From positions 1,054,001-1,118,000 of the forward strand of contig NZ_RPFW01000002.1 of assembly GCF_007827045.1 (NCBI RefSeq): a stretch of DNA of 64,000 bases, read 5' to 3'. Below are positions 53,049 through 61,331 of the stretch, piece by piece. The notes beneath the pieces are model-generated. The model had not been told where the DNA came from. It saw nothing but the letters and a program-made list of their open reading frames with translations, and made no database searches. This DNA is from Trebonia kvetii (GTDB taxonomy: Bacteria; Actinomycetota; Actinomycetes; Streptosporangiales; Streptosporangiaceae). The first letter of the stretch is position 1; each line of letters begins with the position of its first letter. A program made the position numbers and the translations under genes.

Positions 53049-56000
53049 GTGACCTCACTCGGCAACACCACAGACATGCGCGGCGACGGCACCGCCAGTC
53101 CCCCGGTCCGTCGCTGGCAGGCGTTTTCCCTGCTGGCCATCGCCGCCTTCATGACTGCCGTCGACCTGACGATCGTCAACGTCGCGTTGCCCACCATCGG
53201 CGCCAAGCTGCACTTCCCCGAGTCAGACCTGCAATGGGTGGTGACCGCGTATGCGCTGACCTTCGGCGGATTCCTGCTGCTCGGCGGCCGTGCGGCCGAC
53301 CTGCTCGGGCGCAGGCGGATCTTCATGACCGGGCTGGTGATCTTCGCGGCGGCCTCGCTGGCCTGCGCGCTGGCCTCTGGCGAGACCTTCCTGATCGTCA
53401 TGCGCGGCGTCCAGGGCCTCGGCGCGGCGCTGCTGCTGCCCGCCGCGCTGTCCATCGTGATGAACATGTTCAGCGAGGGCGCCGAGCGCAACAAGGCGCT
53501 CGGCTTGTGGGGCGGCATCGGCGCGAGCGGCGCCACCGTCGGCCTGCTGGCAGGCGGCGCGCTCACTAGGTACGCCGGCTGGCAGTACATCTTCTACCTG
53601 AACGTCGCCGTCACCGTGGCCGTTCTGCTGCTGACCCGGCGGGTGGTCCCGGAAAGCCGGCGCGACGAGGCGCGCCGCCGCTACGACCCGCTCGGCGCGA
53701 TCACCGCGACCGGCGCCCTCGTCGCGTTCGTTTACGCCACGTCGACGGCGCCCGCCGCGGGATGGACGGGCGCCAGGACCCTGGCCTTGCTCGCGACGTC
53801 GGTGGCCCTGCTCGGCTGCTTCCTGGTTATCGAGACCAGGGCGCAGGCGCCGCTGCTGCCACTGCGGCTGTTCCGGCTGCGGACGCTGGCCGGGTCGAAC
53901 GCGGTCGGTTTCCTGCTTGGCGCCAGCTTCTACAGCTTCATCTTCACCGGGACCCTGTACATGCAGCAGGTGCTCGGCTACTCGGCGCTGAAGACCGGCT
54001 TGGCGTGGCTGGCGACCTCGGTCACCGGCATCGCGCTGGCCGGCCCGGCCCAGCAGCTCGTCACCCGGGCGTCCATCAGGCTGGTCATGGCGGCTGGGAT
54101 GGCCCTGGTCGGCGGCGGGATCCTGTGGGCGACCCAGATACCGGCGAACGGGAACTTCTGGTCCGACCTCGCCGGGCCGTTCTTCCTGGCGGGCGCGGTG
54201 ACCTGGGCGTTCATTCCGGTCTCGATCGGCGCGCTGACCGGGGTCAGCGAGCGCGACGCCGGGGTCGCCTCGGGTCTTATCGACACCTCGCAGCAGCTCG
54301 GCGGCGCGATCGGCATCGCCATCGCCTCCACCGTGGCGGCGACGCACTCCCGGGTGCTGCTCGGCCAGGGCGACCTCACGGCCGCGGCGCTCACCGGCGG
54401 CTTCCGCTGGGCCCTGTGGGTCAGCGGGCTCGCCGCGCTGGCCGCCGTCCCCGTCGCGTTCACGCTCATTAAGGGGCGCAACCGCCCATTAACCCAAAAG
54501 TTGCATAGTGGACACCCGCAGTCTTCCCGCAGTATCGGCTTGGCCGATAGGTCTAGGGAGCCGCACAGCCGTGCGAGTTCAAGCTTCGTCGATTTATGGA
54601 GAGGCCTGCCCATGCCGAAGTACACCCGTCCGGCCCTGGTCGGACTGGCTGCGGTGTCAGCCGCAGCCCTGTGTGCGCTTCCCGCCCTGGCCGCCAGCGC
54701 TAAGCCGGCTGGCCATGGGCGGCCGCACTCGGACAAGCACGTTCTGCTGATCTCGGTCGACGGCATGCACCAGAGTGACCTTGCCTGGTACATCGCGGGT
54801 CACCCGCACTCGACGCTTGCCAAGCTGACCCACGGCGGCATCGAGTACACCAACGCGGAGACCTCCAACCCGTCGGACTCCGACCCGGGCGGCACCGCGC
54901 TGATGACCGGCGGTAACCCCAAGTCGACCGGCGTTTATTACGACGTCGAGTACAGCCACAAGGTCGACGAGCCAGGCGCTGCCTGCACCCCGGGTAAGCC
55001 GGCCACCGGCGGCGACGTCATCTACGACTCGCCAGACGACGCGCTGGCCAGCGTCAACGACTTCATCAACCCGGCCAACGGCACCTTCCCGTCGTTCGAT
55101 GAGAACGGCTCGATCTTCCCCAACGGCGTTGACAAGAACCCCGCCGCGATCATGAACCTGAAGTTCGACCCGAAGACGTCGCTCAACTCGGCCACGTTCC
55201 CTGTCGACCCGAAGACCTGCAAGCCGATCACCCCGTGGGACTACCTCGGCGACAACACGATCTTCCAGGTCATCCACAGCGCAGGCCTGCGCACCGCCTG
55301 GTCCGACAAGCACGAGGTCTACGCATCGTTCAACGGTCCTGGCTCGAACGGCCAGAGCATCGACGACCTCTTCTCGCCGGAGATCGACTCCCAGGCGGTT
55401 GAGCCGAATGGTGTCCCGTACCCGCAGGATGACGACTGGGCCCATATCGACGCCGCCACCAAGCAATACGACGGCTACAAGGTCAAGGCCATCCTGAATG
55501 AGATCAAAGGCTTCGACCACTCGGGCAAGACCAAGGTCGGCACCCCCGCGATCTTGGGCATGAACTTCCAGACCGTCTCGGTCGCGCAGAAGATCCGCTC
55601 CACCCCGACGACGCTGATCGGGCCGGACAAGAACGGCAACTACCACACCAGCGCTCCGAAAGCGGGCGGCTACCAGTGGGTCCACGGCAAGCTCGTCCCC
55701 GGCCCGGTCCTCTCCAGCGCCCTTGCCTATGTTGACGCTCAGCTCGGCCGCATGGTCGCACAGATCCACAAGGACGGCCTCGCCGGGTCGACGACGATCA
55801 TCATCACCGCCAAGCACGGCCAGTCGCCGCAGGACCCGAACAAGCTCATCACGGTCCAGGACGGCCCGATCATCACCGCGATCAACGCCGCCTGGGCGAA
55901 GACGCACCCCAGCAACACGAAGCTGATCGTCGCCGGAACCGACGACGACCTGTGGCAGTCCTACCTGTCGGACAACTCGCAGGCCGCCTGTGACTTCGTC

Positions 56001-56414
56001 AAGAACTACCTGTGGCACCACACCGCCCAGGGTTTCGACGTCAACCTGAAGCCGGTGACCGTCAAGCACTCGGGCCTCGCCCAGATCTGGGCCGGCGCCG
56101 CAGCCGCCCACTTCTTCGGCGTCTCGGTCAACAACGGCCACTACCCGGACGTCTTCGGCAAGGTCCAGGTGGGCATCGTCTACTCGAAGCCGACCAAGCT
56201 CGCCGAGCACGGCGGCATGAACACCGGTGACCGTCACGTGCTGATGATCGTCGACGGCCCGGGCATCGCCAGCCGGGTCGTGAAGGCCCCGGTCGAGACC
56301 ACCCAGGTCGCGCCGACGATCCTGTCCCTCCTCGGGCTCAACCCGGAGGCGCTGCGGGCCGTCAGGGTCGAGGGCACGCGGGTCCTTCCCGGCCTGCGCC
56401 GCGGCAGGCAGTGA
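53049..56414 (+). CDS. DHA2-type MFS transporter in one continuous frame with a secreted phosphodiesterase
   Basis: 1121 codons from GTG 53049 (GGAGG upstream) to 56414 with no stop. Residues ~1-480 are a 14-helix DHA2 MFS: VDLTIVNVALPTIGAKLHFP, LQWVVTAYALTFGGFLLLGG, motif A RAADLLGRRRIF and a final FTLIKGRNRPL. Residues ~480-521 (QKLHSGHPQSSRSIGLADRS) look like translated intergenic DNA. An ATG with its own GGAGAGG site at 54612 then starts the phosphodiesterase signal peptide in the same frame. In another phase a TAA occurs right after GGGCGCAACCGCCCAT, so a one-base indel may have removed the MFS stop. A genuine fusion is possible but less likely. Confidence 0.75.
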   Translation: MTSLGNTTDMRGDGTASPPVRRWQAFSLLAIAAFMTAVDLTIVNVALPTIGAKLHFPESDLQWVVTAYALTFGGFLLLGGRAADLLGRRRIFMTGLVIFAAASLACALASGETFLIVMRGVQGLGAALLLPAALSIVMNMFSEGAERNKALGLWGGIGASGATVGLLAGGALTRYAGWQYIFYLNVAVTVAVLLLTRRVVPESRRDEARRRYDPLGAITATGALVAFVYATSTAPAAGWTGARTLALLATSVALLGCFLVIETRAQAPLLPLRLFRLRTLAGSNAVGFLLGASFYSFIFTGTLYMQQVLGYSALKTGLAWLATSVTGIALAGPAQQLVTRASIRLVMAAGMALVGGGILWATQIPANGNFWSDLAGPFFLAGAVTWAFIPVSIGALTGVSERDAGVASGLIDTSQQLGGAIGIAIASTVAATHSRVLLGQGDLTAAALTGGFRWALWVSGLAALAAVPVAFTLIKGRNRPLTQKLHSGHPQSSRSIGLADRSREPHSRASSSFVDLWRGLPMPKYTRPALVGLAAVSAAALCALPALAASAKPAGHGRPHSDKHVLLISVDGMHQSDLAWYIAGHPHSTLAKLTHGGIEYTNAETSNPSDSDPGGTALMTGGNPKSTGVYYDVEYSHKVDEPGAACTPGKPATGGDVIYDSPDDALASVNDFINPANGTFPSFDENGSIFPNGVDKNPAAIMNLKFDPKTSLNSATFPVDPKTCKPITPWDYLGDNTIFQVIHSAGLRTAWSDKHEVYASFNGPGSNGQSIDDLFSPEIDSQAVEPNGVPYPQDDDWAHIDAATKQYDGYKVKAILNEIKGFDHSGKTKVGTPAILGMNFQTVSVAQKIRSTPTTLIGPDKNGNYHTSAPKAGGYQWVHGKLVPGPVLSSALAYVDAQLGRMVAQIHKDGLAGSTTIIITAKHGQSPQDPNKLITVQDGPIITAINAAWAKTHPSNTKLIVAGTDDDLWQSYLSDNSQAACDFVKNYLWHHTAQGFDVNLKPVTVKHSGLAQIWAGAAAAHFFGVSVNNGHYPDVFGKVQVGIVYSKPTKLAEHGGMNTGDRHVLMIVDGPGIASRVVKAPVETTQVAPTILSLLGLNPEALRAVRVEGTRVLPGLRRGRQ
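54612..56414 (+). CDS. Secreted alkaline-phosphatase-superfamily phosphodiesterase/pyrophosphatase-like protein
   Basis: 600 aa if translated from ATG 54612, which has GGAGAGG eight bases upstream. Signal peptide RPALVGLAAVSAAALCALPA then LAASAKPAG. Metal-site motifs of the superfamily: VLLISVDGMHQSDLAWYIAG, nucleophile Thr in GGTALMTGGNPKSTGVYYD, then ITAKHGQSPQDPNKL and AEHGGMNTGDRHVLMIV. Type I phosphodiesterase/nucleotide pyrophosphatase relatives hydrolyse phosphodiesters outside the cell. Codon use is less extreme than neighbours, with AAG/AAC-rich segments. It overlaps, in frame, the end of the MFS reading frame. Confidence 0.82.
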   Translation: MPKYTRPALVGLAAVSAAALCALPALAASAKPAGHGRPHSDKHVLLISVDGMHQSDLAWYIAGHPHSTLAKLTHGGIEYTNAETSNPSDSDPGGTALMTGGNPKSTGVYYDVEYSHKVDEPGAACTPGKPATGGDVIYDSPDDALASVNDFINPANGTFPSFDENGSIFPNGVDKNPAAIMNLKFDPKTSLNSATFPVDPKTCKPITPWDYLGDNTIFQVIHSAGLRTAWSDKHEVYASFNGPGSNGQSIDDLFSPEIDSQAVEPNGVPYPQDDDWAHIDAATKQYDGYKVKAILNEIKGFDHSGKTKVGTPAILGMNFQTVSVAQKIRSTPTTLIGPDKNGNYHTSAPKAGGYQWVHGKLVPGPVLSSALAYVDAQLGRMVAQIHKDGLAGSTTIIITAKHGQSPQDPNKLITVQDGPIITAINAAWAKTHPSNTKLIVAGTDDDLWQSYLSDNSQAACDFVKNYLWHHTAQGFDVNLKPVTVKHSGLAQIWAGAAAAHFFGVSVNNGHYPDVFGKVQVGIVYSKPTKLAEHGGMNTGDRHVLMIVDGPGIASRVVKAPVETTQVAPTILSLLGLNPEALRAVRVEGTRVLPGLRRGRQ

Positions 56415-56548
56415 CGCTGACCAGCTAACGCGCCGTGATCACGCCGGCCGGGGCCGGGTCCGCGTACAGCGCGGCCACCGGCTCCGGCCGGCCCGACGCG
56501 TGAGTCTAGGGCGATGCCGCAGGATTCGACGAATCGCTTTAGCGCTGG

Positions 56549-57763
56549 CTAGAGCGTGGTGCTGTCCGCCTGGGTGAGGGCGGCGATGGTGTCGGCGATC
56601 TGGGCGCGGTAGTGCACGTAGCGGCCGCCGAGTCCGATCAGCACGACGCCCGCCAGCAGCCCGTCGCGATGGTAACCGACGGCGGCTTCGCCCTCCAGGT
56701 CGCCCTCGAGGATGCGGACGTCGGGCAGGCCGGTGACGCCAAAGGACTGGAGGCGCAGGTCGTACTGATCGCTCCAGAACGTGGGCACCGCCGCGAAGAC
56801 GCCGCCGTCCGGCTGATCGCCGGCCAGGGACCGGGCCAGGCCCGCGGCGGCGTACTTGCCGGTGTCGGTGGCGACCGTCCAGTGCTCGATCCTGCGGGAC
56901 GCGCCGAACAACAGCGGGTGCGGGTACCGGGCCACGTCGCCGGCCGCCATCACGTCGTCCCGGGCGTCACCGCCGGCCAGCACGCGCAGTCGCCCGTCGC
57001 AGGCGACCCCGTCGGCTAGGTCGAGGCCGTTCCCGTCGAGCCATTCGGTGTTCGGTATCGAGCCGACCGACTCCACGACCAGGTCGGCCTCGAGGGTCGT
57101 GCCGTCGCTCAGGGCCACCGCACGCACCCGATCGTCGCCTTCGAAGGCCGTGGGCAGGGTGCCGAGCCGGAACCGCACGCCGCGCTGTTCATGCCTGCGC
57201 AGCAGTTCCGCGGCGAGTTCGTCGCCGAGCGGCCGGCGCATCGGCAGCGGCTCGGGCTCGATGACAGTGACGCCGAGGCCGCGGGTGCGGGCCGCCGCGG
57301 CGACCTCGCTGCCGATGAAGCCGCCGCCGACAACGACGATGTGCCGGGCGTGCCCCAGTTCCTCGCGCAGCTGGGCTAGGTCGTCGAGCGTCCGGACGGC
57401 GTGCACGCCGGCCGCCGGTCCCGGCAGGTTCAGGCGTCGCGACCGGACCCCGGTCGCGACCATGAGGCCGTCCCAGCCGAGCACCGTGCCGTCGTCGAGC
57501 GTGACGGTCCGCGCCGCGAGGCTGGCCGCGACGGCCGGCTGGCCGAGCTGCCAGCTGACGTCCCCCGCGCTCTTCGCGATGCGGAACGGGAGCTGGGCCG
57601 CGTCGAAGGCGGCGCCGATGGCGTCCTTGGACAGCGGCGGCCGGTTGTACGGCATGTGCGGTTCCCCGCCGGCGACGACGATCTCGCCCTCGAACCCGGC
57701 CCGGCGCAGAGCCTCGGCGGAGCGAAGCCCCGCCATGCCGGCCCCCACGACCACGACGCGCAT
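56549..57763 (-). CDS. Ferredoxin reductase-like FAD/NAD(P)H oxidoreductase
   Basis: 404 aa. N-terminal FAD motif VVVVGAGMAGLRSAEALRRA, PYNRPPLSKD typical of rubredoxin/putidaredoxin reductases, NAD motif IVVVGGGFIGSEVAAAARTR and the third FAD motif VMAAGDVARYPHPL. C-terminal reductase domain TFWSDQYDLRLQSFGV. It transfers electrons from NAD(P)H to the ferredoxin encoded 19 bp upstream on the same strand, as in cytochrome P450 or Rieske oxygenase chains. No P450 is in the window. Confidence 0.92.
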   Translation of the reverse strand: MRVVVVGAGMAGLRSAEALRRAGFEGEIVVAGGEPHMPYNRPPLSKDAIGAAFDAAQLPFRIAKSAGDVSWQLGQPAVAASLAARTVTLDDGTVLGWDGLMVATGVRSRRLNLPGPAAGVHAVRTLDDLAQLREELGHARHIVVVGGGFIGSEVAAAARTRGLGVTVIEPEPLPMRRPLGDELAAELLRRHEQRGVRFRLGTLPTAFEGDDRVRAVALSDGTTLEADLVVESVGSIPNTEWLDGNGLDLADGVACDGRLRVLAGGDARDDVMAAGDVARYPHPLLFGASRRIEHWTVATDTGKYAAAGLARSLAGDQPDGGVFAAVPTFWSDQYDLRLQSFGVTGLPDVRILEGDLEGEAAVGYHRDGLLAGVVLIGLGGRYVHYRAQIADTIAALTQADSTTL

Positions 57764-57782
57764 GCGGCCTCTCCGTCCTGTC

Positions 57783-57998
57783 TCAGTCTTCTACCGTGAT
57801 CGCCTGCAGCGGGCAGACGTCAGCCGCCTCCTCGACGTCATCCCTGAGCGATTCGTCCAGGTCGCCCGAGACGTAGCTGCCGGCGGCCTGTCGGCGGAAG
57901 GTCAGCTTACCGTCGTCGTCGAGGCTGAAAACCGCGGGCGCGGAGAACACGCACTGGCCATGGTCGTTGCACTTGTTCAGGTCGACGGTGATGCGCAT
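57783..57998 (-). CDS. 3Fe-4S-type ferredoxin (P450-associated type)
   Basis: 71 aa from ATG 57998 (GAAGGA upstream). The cluster motif is CNDHGQC...C-P: KCNDHGQCVFSAPAVF and EAADVCPLQAITVED. A His replaces the second cysteine, giving the CxxHxxC variant common in P450-reducing ferredoxins of actinomycetes. It is co-transcribed with the ferredoxin reductase and follows the FAH-family pseudogene. Confidence 0.9.
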   Translation of the reverse strand: MRITVDLNKCNDHGQCVFSAPAVFSLDDDGKLTFRRQAAGSYVSGDLDESLRDDVEEAADVCPLQAITVED

Positions 57999-58026
57999 GG
58001 GGGGTGTCCTTCGTGAGAGGGGGGTG

Positions 58027-58422
58027 CTAACGGCGCGGTGGCCGGATGCCGCGGAAGTCCCAGCCGGTGACAGGCCGGGGCCGAGCGGGCACAGCGTGTC
58101 CGAGCCCTTGACCCGCAGCATCGACCCGGCGTCGGTGTCACGGAAGTCGTGCAGGCCGTAGTCGTTGGCGATGGTGTAGCCGGCGATGTGCTCCGCGGCC
58201 TGCTCCGGTGAGACGTTGCGGGCGGTGCGGCCGATGACGATGGCGATCTCGACCTCGTAGTTCAGCCACTTGCAGCCCTCGGGCCGCACTACCGCGCCCT
58301 GGTGCGCGTTGAGCGAGCTGGTGGGCTTCTGGAAGTAGGTGGGCGCCGGCGCGCAGGATGTCGCCGTGCCGCACCACGTCGACGGCCGTGCCGTCGAGCA
58401 GGATCCGCCGGTACTCCGTCAC
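58027..58422 (-). pseudogene. Fumarylacetoacetate hydrolase-family gene, decayed
   Basis: The start is intact (MTEYRRILLDGTAVDVVRHG). About 40 residues are then deleted with a frame change. The second part reads PTYFQKPTSSLNAHQGAVV, KWLNYEVEIAIVIGRTARN, AGYTIANDYGLHDFRDTDAG and MLRVKGSDTLCPLGPG. One base is missing at CTG-GTC (near 58075), so the expected ending VTGWDFRGIRPPRR and its TAG lie in a third frame, and the C-terminal 100 residues of the family are absent. Metal-site residues are partly present, but no protein can be made. Confidence 0.75.
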
Positions 58423-58524
58423 TGAGCTGCGCCATCTACGGCTCGATCTACAAAGTGACCGCGCCGACCCTGCTGCCCCGGCGGGTCCGGCGCGGTTTTA
58501 CCCGGCTTCACCGATACTGACGGC

Positions 58525-59418
58525 ATGAAAATCCGGATCGGGGTGTCGCTCGGCGCGGAGGGCGCACCTGACGGGTTCGCCGCGGCCGTGGATCTGCTTG
58601 AGGCCGCGGGGATCGACTCGCTGTGGCTGCCGGAGCACGTGTACGGGCCGGCGGTCGAGCCGTTCACCGGGATGGCGTTCGCGCTGTCAAGGACGAGGCA
58701 CCTGAAGGCGGGCAGCGGGATCTCGGTGCTGCCTGGCCGGCATCCAGCGCTGGTCGCCAAGCAGCTCGCGTCGCTCGCGGGCCTGGCCCCGCGGCGGGTG
58801 CTCCCGGTCTTCGGGCTGCAGCCCGCCGCGCCCGCCGAACGGGCGGCGTTTCCGGTGCCGCCCGGGCCGGGACAGCGCGCGGAGGTGTTCGACGAGGCGC
58901 TGACCCTCCTGCGGCGGCTGCTTACGGCGGACGAGCCGGTCACGTTCGAGGGAAGGTACTTCTCGGTTTCCGGCGCGACGGCAGGGCCGCGGCCCGCGAA
59001 CCCGCTCGACATCTGGCTCGCAGGGTCGGCACCCGGAGCGCTGCGGCGCGCCGGCCGGCTGGCGGACGGATGGCTGGGCTCGCTGATGACGCCGGGCGAG
59101 GCGGGCGAGGCGGTGCGCGCGATCCAGGCAGCAGCGGCCGAGGCGGGACGCCAGGTAGATCCCGAGCACTTCGGAATGAGCATGGCGATAGCGTTCGGGG
59201 CGGTCCCTGACTCGTTTGCCGCATCGGTCGCGCGGCGACGGCCAGGCGTGGCACCGGAGTCGCTGGCGGCAGGCGGATGGTCCGGGGCGCGGCAGCTGAT
59301 CTTGGCGTACGCCGAGGCGGGACTCAGCAAGTTCGTGGTGCGGCCCGTGGGCCGGGAGGTCTCGCTCGCGGAGTTCCTTGACGGGTTCACCCGAGAGATC
59401 ATGCCGCTGCAGACATGA
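58525..59418 (+). CDS. LLM-class F420-dependent oxidoreductase
   Basis: 297 aa. TIM-barrel luciferase-like signatures: IRIGVSLGAEGAPDGFAAAV, IDSLWLPEHVYGPAVEPFTG, GSGISVLPGRHPALVAKQLA, GQRAEVFDEALTLLRRLLTA and PLDIWLAGSAPGALRRAGRL with ADGWLGSLMTPGEA. This subfamily uses F420H2 or FMNH2 for redox reactions on varied substrates. F420 use is typical of actinomycetes but is not proven by sequence. Short 5' gap to the FAH pseudogene. Confidence 0.88.
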   Translation: MKIRIGVSLGAEGAPDGFAAAVDLLEAAGIDSLWLPEHVYGPAVEPFTGMAFALSRTRHLKAGSGISVLPGRHPALVAKQLASLAGLAPRRVLPVFGLQPAAPAERAAFPVPPGPGQRAEVFDEALTLLRRLLTADEPVTFEGRYFSVSGATAGPRPANPLDIWLAGSAPGALRRAGRLADGWLGSLMTPGEAGEAVRAIQAAAAEAGRQVDPEHFGMSMAIAFGAVPDSFAASVARRRPGVAPESLAAGGWSGARQLILAYAEAGLSKFVVRPVGREVSLAEFLDGFTREIMPLQT

Positions 59419-59611
59419 CGCCCCGGGAAGCGCACCTTCACGTACCCGGCACACCTGGCCGCGATGGACCTGCGGCCCACGTGCCAGGACCACCGCTGGG
59501 CTGGCGGTGTTCGGCTCGCTCACCGGCATCAGCGCCCTGGCCGCGCTTTTCGTCGGCATCATGCTGGCCCAATTATCTGGACGCCGACCTGGCAGCCTGG
59601 GGCCTCTGGAG

Positions 59612-61312
59612 TTACCTCATCCGGTACCACGTCGTGGTCGCGCCACGGGCTGTGCCGCCGCTGCTGATGACCGGCTCTCCCCAGTCGCCCGGAGCGTCCA
59701 GGGGCGGCCCGTCGAAGACGGTCACGCACGTGTAGTTACCCCGACGGAACGCTACGGCGTCGGACCGTCCGGTCGAGATCCAGTCAAGCGGCGCCGCGGG
59801 GTCGAGATTACGGCGCTCGCGTAGCGCGCGGCGGTAGAAGGCGAGGGTGGAGTGCGGATCGCCTTCCTGGACGTCGATAGCGAAGTCGGCGAACCAGGCG
59901 GGCTGGGGCAGCCACGGGCGAGCGACGGTCCGGGCGTCGCCGGCAGCCGTGCGGGTATCGGAGAAGCCGAACCCGCGCTCCCCCACGCGCCAAGGGAGCG
60001 GGACTCGGGACCCGTCCCGGCCGTGCTCGGTGTATCCCGAGCGGTTCCAGATCGGGTCCTGGCGCGCGTCGTCGGGCAGGTCCTGGACTTCCGGCAAGGC
60101 TAGTTCCTCACCCTGGTAGAGGTATGCGGAGCCAGGCAGGGCAAGGAGCAGCAGCACAGCGGCCCGCGCCCGCGCGATGCCGAGCTCGAGGTCGACGGTC
60201 CCGCGAGCACGCGTCCGGATCGCGTTGATGTCCGTTGTGCGCAGGACTTCCGGATCGGTCAGTCCATAACGGGTGACGGCGCGGTGGACGTCATGGCTAC
60301 CCAGCGTCCATGCGGTCACGCCGGCCGCGTCCGCGTGGTCCTGGGCTTCAATCGCGTCGGCGATGGCCGAGCGGAACGCCTCGGGCTCGAACGGCTGCTG
60401 GAGGAGGTTGAAGTTGAACACCTGGTGCAGTTCGCCGGCGCTGATGTACGTGGCCGCCTCGGCAGGAGGCAGCCAGACCTCGCCGACGAGGGCGAGGTCA
60501 CGGTCGTAGCTGTCCGCGATGTCTCGCCAGCGCCGGAAGATCTCGTGCACGCCGGGCTGGTTCCAGGTGTACGGGTTCTCGCCATCGGGGTCGTCGAGGT
60601 CGGGCAGGTCCTGGTGCTTCACCATCGCGTAGGCAACGTCGATGCGGAACCCGTCGATGCCGCGGTCGAACCAGGTCCGCAGCACCTGGTCGAACATGCC
60701 GGCAACCTCGGGGTTGCGCCAGTCGAAGTCGGGCTGGCTCGGGTCGAAGCTGTGCAGGTACCACTGACCGGGGCGGCCGCCGGCCCCGGCGACGCGGGTC
60801 CACGCCGGGCCGCCGAACACCGAGCGCCAGTTGTTCGGCGGCTGCGATCCGTCAGGGCCGCGCCCGTCGCGAAAGATGAAGCGGGCGCGGGCCGGGGAAT
60901 CTGGTGCAGCGGCCAGGGCCTCTTTGAACCACGGGTGGTCGGCGGAACAGTGGTTAGGCACGAGGTCCATCAGGAGCTTCAAGCCCCTCGCGTGCGCGGC
61001 CTGGCGGAGCCGCTCGAACGCGGGCATCCCGCCATAGCGAGGGTCGATCACGGTGTAGTCGGCCACGTCGTAACCGCCGTCGCGGTTGGGCGATGGATAA
61101 CAGGGGTTGAGCCAGATCCCGTCCACGCCGAGCGAGGCGATGTGGTCCAGACGCTCGGCGATCCCGTCGAGGTCACCGACCCCGTCACCGTCGGCGTCGG
61201 CGAAGGAGCGCACGTAGAGCTGGTAAATCACGCCGCTGCGCCACCAGTCATGAGGGGCCGCGGGTGCCGCGGTCAGGGATTCCGCTTCAGGGGATGTCTC
61301 GGCGAGACGCAC
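59612..61312 (-). CDS. GH13 alpha-glucosidase/oligo-1,6-glucosidase-like enzyme
   Basis: 566 aa from GTG 61312. Conserved regions: DLVPNHCSADHPWF (I), nucleophile Asp in GIDGFRIDVAYAM (II), acid/base Glu in LVGEVWLPPAEA (III) and the transition-state region LGSHDVHRAVTRYG (IV), where the usual NHD asparagine is Ser. Cytosolic, no signal. It follows the GH66 enzyme and two sugar permeases, fitting alpha-1,6-glucan or isomaltooligosaccharide breakdown after import. Confidence 0.92.
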   Translation of the reverse strand: MRLAETSPEAESLTAAPAAPHDWWRSGVIYQLYVRSFADADGDGVGDLDGIAERLDHIASLGVDGIWLNPCYPSPNRDGGYDVADYTVIDPRYGGMPAFERLRQAAHARGLKLLMDLVPNHCSADHPWFKEALAAAPDSPARARFIFRDGRGPDGSQPPNNWRSVFGGPAWTRVAGAGGRPGQWYLHSFDPSQPDFDWRNPEVAGMFDQVLRTWFDRGIDGFRIDVAYAMVKHQDLPDLDDPDGENPYTWNQPGVHEIFRRWRDIADSYDRDLALVGEVWLPPAEAATYISAGELHQVFNFNLLQQPFEPEAFRSAIADAIEAQDHADAAGVTAWTLGSHDVHRAVTRYGLTDPEVLRTTDINAIRTRARGTVDLELGIARARAAVLLLLALPGSAYLYQGEELALPEVQDLPDDARQDPIWNRSGYTEHGRDGSRVPLPWRVGERGFGFSDTRTAAGDARTVARPWLPQPAWFADFAIDVQEGDPHSTLAFYRRALRERRNLDPAAPLDWISTGRSDAVAFRRGNYTCVTVFDGPPLDAPGDWGEPVISSGGTARGATTTWYRMR

Positions 61313-61331
61313 AGTTTGCTGCTTCCAGAGG

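Noticed and set aside
54488..54520. AAAAGTTGCATAGTGGACACC upstream region of the phosphodiesterase as an eighth island repeat
   Set aside because: Only the AGTTTTG-like heptamer-level similarity; spacing and the TCGTGAAT half do not match the consensus.
54657..56237. Minus-strand open frame of over 500 codons across the phosphodiesterase gene
   Set aside because: The plus strand carries clear phosphodiesterase motifs; the antisense translation is low-complexity Val/Arg/Asp.
59430..59600. Short hydrophobic translation (LAVFGSLTGISALAALFVGI) between the LLM oxidoreductase and GH13 genes
   Set aside because: Could be a membrane-protein remnant, but it is too short, has no start or ribosome site and no recognisable family.
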